Source of the DNA: VFMC01 sp044238435
GTDB lineage: Bacteria; Actinomycetota; Acidimicrobiia; Acidimicrobiales; Ilumatobacteraceae
Length of the DNA stretch: 20,380 bases
Direction: 5' to 3'
NCBI GenBank assembly: GCA_044238435.1
Contig: JBIIDH010000065.1
Coordinates: forward strand, 1 to 20,380
Shown piece after piece: positions 14,029-20,091 of the stretch. Numbering within the stretch: position 1 is the stretch's first letter; each line of letters opens with the position of its first letter. The notes under the pieces were generated by a model, which was not told where the DNA came from, did not search any database, and saw nothing but the letters and a program-made list of their open reading frames with translations. The position numbers and the translations under genes are program-made.

Positions 14029-14083
14029 GGGGCGTCCTTGGGGGCGGCGGGGGAGGGGGCGGGAGGGGTCGGTCGAATTACCA

Positions 14084-14102
14084 CTACCTGGATAGGTAGA
14101 AT
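14084..14102. promoter_or_regulatory. Palindrome overlapping the sufR -10 box, between mrp and sufR
   Basis: CTACCT (14084-14089) and AGGTAG (14094-14099) form a perfect inverted repeat with a 4-bp GGAT centre. TAGAAT (14097-14102) overlaps its right arm and lies 6 nt before the sufR GTG at 14109, so a bound protein would block the promoter. On the minus strand TATTCT (14103-14098) could act as a -10 for mrp. This is a natural candidate for the SufR-like protein's own operator. Confidence 0.55.
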
Positions 14103-14108
14103 ACCGGC

Positions 14109-14870
14109 GTGGCAGCCAAGCAGCCGAGCGCAGCCCCCGACACGGGTCGAGATCACGGGGCCGACCGAGACCACGGCGCGTTCTCCGCCACCGTCTCGGC
14201 CATCACCAGTGCCTTCGGCGACCCCACCCGGCGCAGCATCTATCTGTTCGCCCGGTCCACCGACCGTGGCGTCACCGCGGCGCAGGTGGCAGCGCAGTTC
14301 GGACTGCATCCCAACGTCGCTCGCCACCATCTCGACCGTCTTGCTGCCGGCGGCTACCTGGAGGTCGCCGTCGAGCGCGCCGAGGGGTCGGGTGCCGGCC
14401 GACCGTCGAAGCACTACCGCGCCGCCAGCGAGTCGCTGCCCGATGTGCCGGTGCGCAGCGACGATCTGGTGCTCACCCTGCTCGGGCGGGCACTCGAACT
14501 GCTGCCCCGCGAGCAGGCCGAGGCGATGGCTGAGGAGGTCGGTCGCACCTACGGCACCACCATGGCGGCGGGCATCACCGGCCCCGATGTGGCGGCCGGC
14601 CAACGCTCGTTGCGCTCGGCGCTGCAGGCGGTGGCCGACGCCCTCACAGCCCACGGGTTCGCCGCCCACGCCGACCAGCGCAACAACCAGCTGCGCATCA
14701 TCAACAACCACTGCCCCTTCGGCGACGTGGCCATCGAGCACCCGGTCATCTGCGCGGTCGACCGGGGCATGGTGAAGGGGATGCTCGAGGCGCTGTACAG
14801 CGGCGACACCGAGCCGTCGTTGCAGCAGTCGTTGCCCCAGGGCGACACCTTCTGCGCCACCACGGTCTGA
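14109..14870 (+). CDS. sufR: SufR-like Fe-S-sensing transcriptional regulator
   Basis: SufR proteins bind DNA through an N-terminal winged helix and sense Fe-S status through C-terminal cysteines. The 253-residue protein has a winged HTH at ~35-105 (AFGDPTRRSIYLF, VTAAQVAAQFGLHPNVARHH, LDRLAAGGYL, GRPSKHYR). Its only cysteines are Cys202, Cys215 and Cys249. Cys202 and Cys215 have the CX12C spacing of the SufR cluster motif in NNHCPFGDVAIEHPVICAV, and the last lies in GDTFCATTV, matching actinobacterial SufR. SufR usually represses suf operons; no suf genes are visible here, but the divergent neighbour is the Fe-S carrier Mrp. Start: GTG with TAGAAT 6 nt upstream. A metal- or thiol-sensing relative is the alternative reading. 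Confidence 0.8.
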   Translation: MAAKQPSAAPDTGRDHGADRDHGAFSATVSAITSAFGDPTRRSIYLFARSTDRGVTAAQVAAQFGLHPNVARHHLDRLAAGGYLEVAVERAEGSGAGRPSKHYRAASESLPDVPVRSDDLVLTLLGRALELLPREQAEAMAEEVGRTYGTTMAAGITGPDVAAGQRSLRSALQAVADALTAHGFAAHADQRNNQLRIINNHCPFGDVAIEHPVICAVDRGMVKGMLEALYSGDTEPSLQQSLPQGDTFCATTV

Positions 14871-14890
14871 CCGGCTACCGTTCGCTGCGT

Positions 14891-14914
14891 TGCGCCCACA
14901 GCGTCGTGGGCGCA
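14891..14914 (+). promoter_or_regulatory. 9-bp-stem hairpin in the mscR leader
   Basis: TGCGCCCAC (14891-14899) and GTGGGCGCA (14906-14914) are perfectly complementary around a 6-nt AGCGTC loop. The stem ends 20 nt before the mscR ATG and just upstream of its AAGGGGAG ribosome-binding site. A TACCGT hexamer at 14876-14881 may be the -10, which would put the hairpin in the mRNA leader. There is no T-tract, so a plain terminator for sufR is less likely. Confidence 0.5.
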
Positions 14915-14934
14915 CGTTCGAAAGGGGAGCAGTC

Positions 14935-16020
14935 ATGCCGCAGCAGGTGCGTGGAGTCGTAGCCCGGGGCAAGGGCCAGCCGGTGTCGATCGAGACCATC
15001 GTGGTGCCTGATCCGGGCCCGGGCGAGGCCGTCGTGAAGATCCAGGCCTGCGGTGTGTGCCACACCGACCTCCACTACCGCGAGGGCGGCATCAACGACG
15101 ACTTCCCATTCCTGCTCGGCCACGAGGCCGCAGGCGTGGTCGAGTCGGTGGGTGAGGGGGTCACCGGTGTCGCACCGGGCGACTACGTCGTCCTCAACTG
15201 GCGCGCGGTGTGCGGTACCTGCCGCTCGTGCCTGCGCGGCCGCCCCTGGTACTGCTTCAGCACGTTCAACGCGAAGCAGAAGATGACCCTGCTCGACGGC
15301 ACCGAGCTGTCGCCGGCACTGGGTATCGGTGCCTTCGTCGAGAAGACCCTCGTCGCCGCCGGCCAGTGCACCAAGGTCGACCCGTCGGCACCGGCAACTG
15401 CGGCGGGCCTGCTGGGTTGCGGTGTCATGGCGGGCATCGGCGCCGCCATCAACACCGGCAACGTCGGCCGTGGCGACTCGGTGGCCGTGTTTGGCTGCGG
15501 CGGTGTGGGCAACGCGGCCATCGCCGGTGCCCGTCTGGCCGGTGCGCACACCATCATCGGCATCGACCTCGACGACCGCAAGCTCGAGTGGGCCACGCAG
15601 TTCGGTGCCACCCACACCGTGAACGCGTCCACCACCGACCCGGTCGAGTTCGTGAAGAGCGTCACCGGCGGCAACGGCGCCGACGTGTGCATCGAGGCGG
15701 TCGGTCACCCCGCCGTGTACCGCCAGGCCTTCGACGCCCGCGACCTCGCCGGCACCGTCGTGCTGGTGGGCGTGCCGCGGCCCGACATGACGCTCGAACT
15801 GCCGTTCATCGAGGTGTTCGGCCGGGGCGGCTCGCTGAAGAGCAGCTGGTACGGCGACTGCCTGCCCAGCCGCGACTTCCCGATGCTCATCGACCTCTAC
15901 CTGCAGGGTCGTCTGCCCCTCGACGGCTTCGTCAGCGAGATCATCGGCCTCGACGATGTCGAGGAGGCCTTCCACAAGATGGAGCGCGGTGAGGTGCTCC
16001 GCTCCGTCGTCGTCCTCTGA
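14935..16020 (+). CDS. mscR: MscR: mycothiol-dependent formaldehyde dehydrogenase / S-nitrosomycothiol reductase
   Basis: MscR oxidises the formaldehyde-mycothiol adduct with NAD and reduces S-nitrosomycothiol, linking it to both aldehyde and NO detoxification. The 361-residue zinc alcohol dehydrogenase has catalytic zinc ligands Cys42 (ACGVCHTDL) and His63-Glu64 (LLGHEAAG), structural zinc cysteines 93, 96, 99 and 107 (CGTCRSCL, WYCFSTF), and an NAD-binding Rossmann motif VAVFGCGGVGNAAI. Long blocks such as LNWRAVCGTC, FNAKQKMTL, GCGVMAGIGAAINTG and LKSSWYGDCLP match the mycobacterial enzyme as I recall it, which separates it from general alcohol dehydrogenases. The ATG follows AAGGGGAG at good spacing. 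It implies that this organism makes mycothiol. It is flanked by strong inverted repeats. Confidence 0.92.
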   Translation: MPQQVRGVVARGKGQPVSIETIVVPDPGPGEAVVKIQACGVCHTDLHYREGGINDDFPFLLGHEAAGVVESVGEGVTGVAPGDYVVLNWRAVCGTCRSCLRGRPWYCFSTFNAKQKMTLLDGTELSPALGIGAFVEKTLVAAGQCTKVDPSAPATAAGLLGCGVMAGIGAAINTGNVGRGDSVAVFGCGGVGNAAIAGARLAGAHTIIGIDLDDRKLEWATQFGATHTVNASTTDPVEFVKSVTGGNGADVCIEAVGHPAVYRQAFDARDLAGTVVLVGVPRPDMTLELPFIEVFGRGGSLKSSWYGDCLPSRDFPMLIDLYLQGRLPLDGFVSEIIGLDDVEEAFHKMERGEVLRSVVVL

Positions 16021-16037
16021 CCCACTGTTCCCCTTGT

Positions 16038-16080
16038 GCGATGAGCAACCTGCGCAGCTGGTGCGCACATCGCTCATCGC
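16038..16080. terminator. Nested inverted repeat after mscR
   Basis: Outer arms GCGATGAGC (16038-16046) and GCTCATCGC (16072-16080) pair perfectly over 9 bp. Inside, TGCGCA (16051-16056) and TGCGCA (16062-16067) form a second 6-bp stem around GCTGG. It begins 18 bp after the mscR stop and ends 15 bp before the DUF3107 -10 box. There is no T-tract, so it is a hairpin terminator of non-classical type, or a cruciform operator. Confidence 0.5.
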
Positions 16081-16094
16081 GGGGGTTGGGTCCG

Positions 16095-16100
16095 TAGACT
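16095..16100 (+). promoter_or_regulatory. -10 hexamer of a leaderless promoter for the DUF3107-bagAB operon
   Basis: TAGACT fits TANNNT and ends 7 nt before the ATG at 16108; no Shine-Dalgarno sequence is seen between them. Confidence 0.52.
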
Positions 16101-16107
16101 CGCAGGC

Positions 16108-16341
16108 ATGGATCTGCGCATCGGTGTCACCCAGTCTCCCCGCGAGTTGTCGATCGAACTGGCCGACGACACCGATCGTGATGTGTTGCAGCAGCAGGTC
16201 GAGGCGGCCCTGTCGGGCGCCGTCGACGTGCTGTGGGTGACCGACAAGAAGGGTCGCCGCACCGCGGTATCGGCGGCGAAGATCGCCTACGTCGAGATCG
16301 GCTCGGCCGACGCGACGCGTAAGATCGGGTTCGGCGCCTGA
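16108..16341 (+). CDS. DUF3107 family small protein
   Basis: The 77-residue protein (MDLRIGVTQSPRELSIELAD at the start, ending in RKIGFGA) matches DUF3107, a short conserved actinobacterial family that includes mycobacterial Rv3208A as I recall it. It is soluble, with a beta-strand-rich pattern and the conserved LWVTDKKGRRTAVSAAKIAYVEIG segment. Its biochemical role is not known. The ATG has a leaderless-type -10 box 7 nt upstream. Its TGA overlaps a CTG that appears to start the BagA-like gene, so it is probably the first gene of an operon with the two ATPases. Confidence 0.85.
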   Translation: MDLRIGVTQSPRELSIELADDTDRDVLQQQVEAALSGAVDVLWVTDKKGRRTAVSAAKIAYVEIGSADATRKIGFGA

Positions 16342-17279
16342 CACTGCTCGACCGCCGCCTGCTGTTCGTCACCGGCAAGGGCGGCGTCGGGAAGACCACC
16401 GCGGCTGCGGCGCTGGCCGAGTTGGCCGCCAGCCTCGGCAAGCGCACGCTCGTGTGCGAGATGGATGCCAAGGGCAGCCTGTCCACCGCGTTCGATGTCG
16501 GCCCACTCGGGTTCGCTCCCACTCAGGTGGGCGAGCGGCTGTGGGCGATGCAGATGAACACCGAGGACGCGCTGCGCGAGTACCTGCGGTTGTTCGTGCG
16601 CATCCCGCTGGTGGCCCGCATCGGCCCGCTGGCGCGGACGTTCGACTTCGTCGCCGACGCGGCACCGGGCGTGAAGGAGATCCTCGCCGTCGGCAAGCTG
16701 TGCTACGAGGTGCGCGAACGCCACTACGACCTGGTGGTGGTCGATGCCGAGGCCAGCGGGCACATCGTCGCCCAGATCGCGGCGCCCACGGTGATCCGCC
16801 AGTTGGTGCAGGTTGGCCTGGTGCGCGATCAGACCGACTGGATGCTCGAGATCCTCGACGACGCGGCGTGCACCGGCCTGGTGGTGGTCACGACCCCCGA
16901 GGAGATGCCGGTGGTCGAGACCATCGAACTGATCGACCGGGTGCACCGCGAGACGAAGGTCGACGTGGCGGCAGTGGTGGCCAACCGTGTGTTGCCTGCG
17001 CTGTTCAGTGAGCGCGAACTCGAGGTGTTCGGCCGCCTGCAGTCGCCGGCGAGTCGCACCGAGGTGGTGGCACTCGGTGGGCGCGAGGCCACCACGGTGC
17101 TCGATGCCGCGGCGCTGAACGAGGCGCGCCGACAGGTGGGCGCCGGCCACCTCGAGCGGCTGCGCCGCGCCCTCGACCCGCGCACGCCGCTGCTGGCGGT
17201 GCCCGAACTGTTCACCCGGGCCACTGGCCGCCGGGTGGTCACCCTGATGGCCGAGGCCATCCACGACGAGGTGGCGTGA
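16338..17279 (+). CDS. bagA: BagA-like ArsA/Get3-family ATPase (non-canonical CTG start)
   Basis: ArsA/Get3-type ATPases couple ATP hydrolysis to client or ion handling. The 313-residue protein has deviant Walker A TGKGGVGKTT at ~12-21, including signature Lys14, and a VVVDAEASGHI segment where relatives have an Asp-Thr/Ala-Pro switch II. It corresponds to the first member of the mycobacterial Rv3679-Rv3680 (BagA-BagB) pair. The frame opens after a TAA at 16320-16322. Between that and Walker A there is no ATG, GTG or TTG; the first in-frame TTG (16422) would remove Walker A. CTG 16338 overlaps the DUF3107 TGA as CTGA and is the best start; CTG 16344 is next. The stop overlaps bagB. Confidence 0.8.
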   Translation: MTLLDRRLLFVTGKGGVGKTTAAAALAELAASLGKRTLVCEMDAKGSLSTAFDVGPLGFAPTQVGERLWAMQMNTEDALREYLRLFVRIPLVARIGPLARTFDFVADAAPGVKEILAVGKLCYEVRERHYDLVVVDAEASGHIVAQIAAPTVIRQLVQVGLVRDQTDWMLEILDDAACTGLVVVTTPEEMPVVETIELIDRVHRETKVDVAAVVANRVLPALFSERELEVFGRLQSPASRTEVVALGGREATTVLDAAALNEARRQVGAGHLERLRRALDPRTPLLAVPELFTRATGRRVVTLMAEAIHDEVA

Positions 17280-18505
17280 TGGCCCGGTCTCGTGCGCGGC
17301 GCCCGGCCGAGCCGCCCGGCCTGGAGGCGCTGCTGGCCTCGAAGGAGATGCTGGTGGTGTGCGGCAGCGGCGGCACCGGCAAGACCACGGTGTCGGCGTC
17401 GCTGGGCGCTATCGCCGCGGTGCGCCTGGGGGCGCGGGTGCTCGTGCTCACCGTCGACCCGGCCCGGCGCCTCGCCACCTCGCTCGGCCTCGACCCGGCG
17501 GGCATGGGCGGGCAACCCACCCGCATCGACCCGGCCGCGCTCGCTGCTGCGGCGGCGCCCGGCTCGCTGCTCGACGTACCGGTGGGCGGCCAGGGCGAGC
17601 TGTGGGTGGCCATGCTCGACACCAAGGCGGGATGGGACGAGCTGATCCGCCGTCACGCACCCGACACCGACGTGCGCGACCGGGTGCTCGCCAACCCGCT
17701 GTACCAGAACATCACCGGTCGTTTCGTGCACAGCCACGACTACCTGGCGATGGAGCAGTTGCTCGAGGTGCACGCGTCGGGCCGATACGACCTGGTCGTC
17801 ATCGACACCCCACCGTCGCGCAATGCACTCGACCTGCTCGACGCGCCGGGGCGGATGAAGGAGTTCTTCGGCAGCCGTCTGCTGCGCTGGCTCACCGTGC
17901 CCTACCGGTCGCGGTTGTTCACAGCGGCGTCGAAGCCGTTCTACCAAGTGGCCGACCGGGTGCTCGGCTCGCGGTTCCTGCAGGACATCGCCGAGTTCTT
18001 CGTGCTGTTCCAGTCGATGGAGGCCGGCTTCGTCGCCCGCGCCGACGAGGTGGAGCGACTGCTGGTCGACCCGCGCACGGCCTTCGTGGTGGTGTCGACG
18101 CTCGAGGCCGCCCCGGCCTACGAGGCCCGCTATCTGGCCGACGAACTGCAGCGACGCTCGATGAACCTGGGTGCCGTGGTGGTGAACCGGGCGCTGCCCG
18201 CCTCACTGCGCCGCCCGGCTGCAGCCACCGCTGCCCGGCGCCTTCGTGCCGCCGCCGACGATCCGGCACGCCTCGCCCCGCTCGCTGCGGCCGCTGCAAC
18301 CGACGTCGCCTCGGTGCGCACCGTGCTGGTGGAGGTGAGCGAGCGGTTCCACGACGTGGCGGTGGTGGCCAACCGCGAGGCCGAACGCCGTGGCGAACTC
18401 GAGGCGCTCGGGGCGATCACGGTGGTGGCCCCCACGCTCACCCACGACGTGGCCGATCTCGGCGGTCTCGTCGAACTCGGCGGGCACCTCCTCGTTGCGG
18501 GCTGA
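17276..18505 (+). CDS. bagB: BagB-like ArsA/Get3-family ATPase
   Basis: This 409-residue protein is the larger partner of the preceding ATPase. The P-loop reads CGSGGTGKTT (29-38): Ser31 stands where ArsA/Get3 proteins have the signature lysine, while the Walker lysine is Lys36. Other hallmarks are LTVDPARRLATSLGLD (switch I), VVIDTPPSRNALDLLDAPGRM (switch II), and a long Ala-rich C-terminal region. Mycobacterial BagB (Rv3680), as I recall it, also lacks the signature lysine, so a heterodimer with BagA is likely. GTG 17276 overlaps the bagA stop by 4 bp; the next codon is an ATG (17279) and could be the true start. Role: by analogy, tolerance to nitric oxide and toxic metabolites; no ion specificity is visible. 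Confidence 0.84.
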   Translation: MMARSRARRPAEPPGLEALLASKEMLVVCGSGGTGKTTVSASLGAIAAVRLGARVLVLTVDPARRLATSLGLDPAGMGGQPTRIDPAALAAAAAPGSLLDVPVGGQGELWVAMLDTKAGWDELIRRHAPDTDVRDRVLANPLYQNITGRFVHSHDYLAMEQLLEVHASGRYDLVVIDTPPSRNALDLLDAPGRMKEFFGSRLLRWLTVPYRSRLFTAASKPFYQVADRVLGSRFLQDIAEFFVLFQSMEAGFVARADEVERLLVDPRTAFVVVSTLEAAPAYEARYLADELQRRSMNLGAVVVNRALPASLRRPAAATAARRLRAAADDPARLAPLAAAAATDVASVRTVLVEVSERFHDVAVVANREAERRGELEALGAITVVAPTLTHDVADLGGLVELGGHLLVAG

Positions 18506-18550
18506 GGGGCTCGGGCAGATTCGCTCCACCGCTGCTGCTCCTGATGGCGG

Positions 18551-18590
18551 TGGCACGTTCGGCACCGGGCGGTCTGGCACACTCGGCACC
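18551..18590 (+). repeat. Pair of 16-bp direct repeats abutting the pdtaS start
   Basis: TGGCACGTTCGGCACC (18551-18566) and TGGCACACTCGGCACC (18575-18590) match at 14 of 16 positions, 24 bp apart. The second ends at the ATG (18591). A regulator binding to one face of the helix is possible, but unproven. This is the only structure I see in the 85-bp gap. Confidence 0.6.
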
Positions 18591-20078
18591 ATGGCAACGC
18601 TCGCCGAGCTCGCGCGACAGCGCAGCGCGCTCTCCCACGACCAGGTCGTCCACCTTCAACAACTCGTCGCCGAGTGGGGGGTGCTGGCCGATCTGTCGTT
18701 CGGTGACCTGCTGCTGTACGTACCCACTGCCGATGCCGACGGGAGTTGGCTCGTGCTCGCCCAGGTTCGACCCTCGACGGCTCGCACCATCTACGTGGCC
18801 GACTACGTGGGCGAGTCGGCCGACTCGGCGCACGAGATGCTCGACCACGTACGGACCACCGGTGAAGTGGCGGTGCGCGACCTGCTGTTCTCCGGTATGC
18901 CCACGCCCACCCGTGTGCGGGCCATCCCGGTGCGGTACCACGGCGAGGTCATCGCCGTGCTGGCCCGCGAGACCCGGGCCGACGAGACCCGCGAGGCGGG
19001 CGAGCTGGAGCGCACCTACCTGGGTGTGTTCGACCGCTTCGCCGTGATGGTGGCCGAGGGGCAGTTCCCGAGCGAGGGCCCGCAGGAGGATTCGAGCGCT
19101 GCGCCGCGTATCGGCGACGGCACGATCCTGCTCGATGCCGATGCACGGGTGCAGTACGCCTCACCGAACGCGATGAGCGTCTTCCACCGCGTGGGCATCA
19201 CGGCCAACGCGCTGGGCATGCGCCTCACCGAACTGGGCTTCAACGACAGCTCGGCCCGCCGGGCGCTCGAGTCGGGGCGCCCGGTCATCGAGGAGTTCGA
19301 CCAGACCAACGAGATCACACTGCTGAGCCGGTGCCTGCCCATCGTCGAGCACGGTGTGGTCACCGGAGGCCTGCTGCTGGTGCGCGACGTCACCGAAGTG
19401 CGCAAGCGCGACAAGTTGCTGCTGTCGAAAGACGCCACCATCCGCGAAGTGCACCACCGGGTGAAGAACAACCTGCAGACCATCTCGTCGCTGCTGCGGC
19501 TGCAGGCCCGCCGGCTCGAGTCGGCCGAGGCCAAGGCCGCCATCAACGAGTCGGTGCGCCGCATCCGCACCATCGCGGTCGTGCACGAGACGCTGTCGCG
19601 CGAAGCGGGTGAGGACGTGGCGTTCATCGACATCGTGCGGCCGCTGCTGCGCCTGTCGGAAGAGGGGCTGCAGTCGGCCGACCGGCCGGTGCGCTTCACG
19701 GTGCACGGCGACGGTGGGCGCCTGCCCACCACCGTGGCCACGCCGCTGTCGGTGGTGCTGATCGAACTGTTGCAGAACGCCATCGACCACGGCTTCCCCG
19801 AGGGCAGTCAGGGCGGCGATGTGGTGGTGCACCTGGCCCGCACGCCCGGCACGTTGTCGATCACCGTGGTGAACGACGGCGTGGGCCTCGAGCCCGGGTT
19901 CGAGCTGAACCGTGCCACCGGACTGGGCCTGTCGATCGTGCGCACGCTCGTGACCACCGAACTCGGCGGCACCATCGTGATGCGCGCCGGTATGCATGGC
20001 GACTTCGACACCGTCGGCATCGAAGGTGTGCGCGATGGCACCGGCACCGTCGTGCAGCTCACCGTGCCGATCGGCTGA
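18591..20078 (+). CDS. pdtaS: PdtaS-like sensor histidine kinase (GAF-PAS-HisKA_2-HATPase)
   Basis: PdtaS is a cytosolic kinase that phosphorylates the RNA-binding antiterminator PdtaR. The 495-residue protein has no membrane helix. An N-terminal GAF-like domain spans ~20-155, a PAS domain ~172-270 (DGTILLDADARVQYASPNAM), the HisKA_2 box ~284-310 (REVHHRVKNNLQTISSLLRL, with the His288/His289 pair), and a HATPase domain ~370-495: N box VLIELLQNAIDHGF, G1 VNDGVGLEPG, G2 TGLGLSIVRTL. The match to mycobacterial PdtaS (Rv3220c) is strong by recall. No response regulator is in the window, so a PdtaR would be encoded elsewhere. It converges with whiB 13 bp away, the arrangement I recall around Rv3220c and whiB1. 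Confidence 0.88.
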   Translation: MATLAELARQRSALSHDQVVHLQQLVAEWGVLADLSFGDLLLYVPTADADGSWLVLAQVRPSTARTIYVADYVGESADSAHEMLDHVRTTGEVAVRDLLFSGMPTPTRVRAIPVRYHGEVIAVLARETRADETREAGELERTYLGVFDRFAVMVAEGQFPSEGPQEDSSAAPRIGDGTILLDADARVQYASPNAMSVFHRVGITANALGMRLTELGFNDSSARRALESGRPVIEEFDQTNEITLLSRCLPIVEHGVVTGGLLLVRDVTEVRKRDKLLLSKDATIREVHHRVKNNLQTISSLLRLQARRLESAEAKAAINESVRRIRTIAVVHETLSREAGEDVAFIDIVRPLLRLSEEGLQSADRPVRFTVHGDGGRLPTTVATPLSVVLIELLQNAIDHGFPEGSQGGDVVVHLARTPGTLSITVVNDGVGLEPGFELNRATGLGLSIVRTLVTTELGGTIVMRAGMHGDFDTVGIEGVRDGTGTVVQLTVPIG

Positions 20079-20091
20079 GCGGACGGGTACG

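Noticed and set aside
12079..14775. A very long plus-strand open frame (~900 codons) opposite mrp and DUF4328
   Set aside because: It runs antisense to two well-supported genes and enters sufR out of frame. Its product is low-complexity and charged, as expected from GC-rich codon shadows.
16323..16350. Frameshifted fusion of DUF3107 to the BagA-like ATPase
   Set aside because: DUF3107 has its normal length and ending, and the ATPase begins at the normal distance from its P-loop. A CTG start with a 4-bp overlap explains the junction without an indel.
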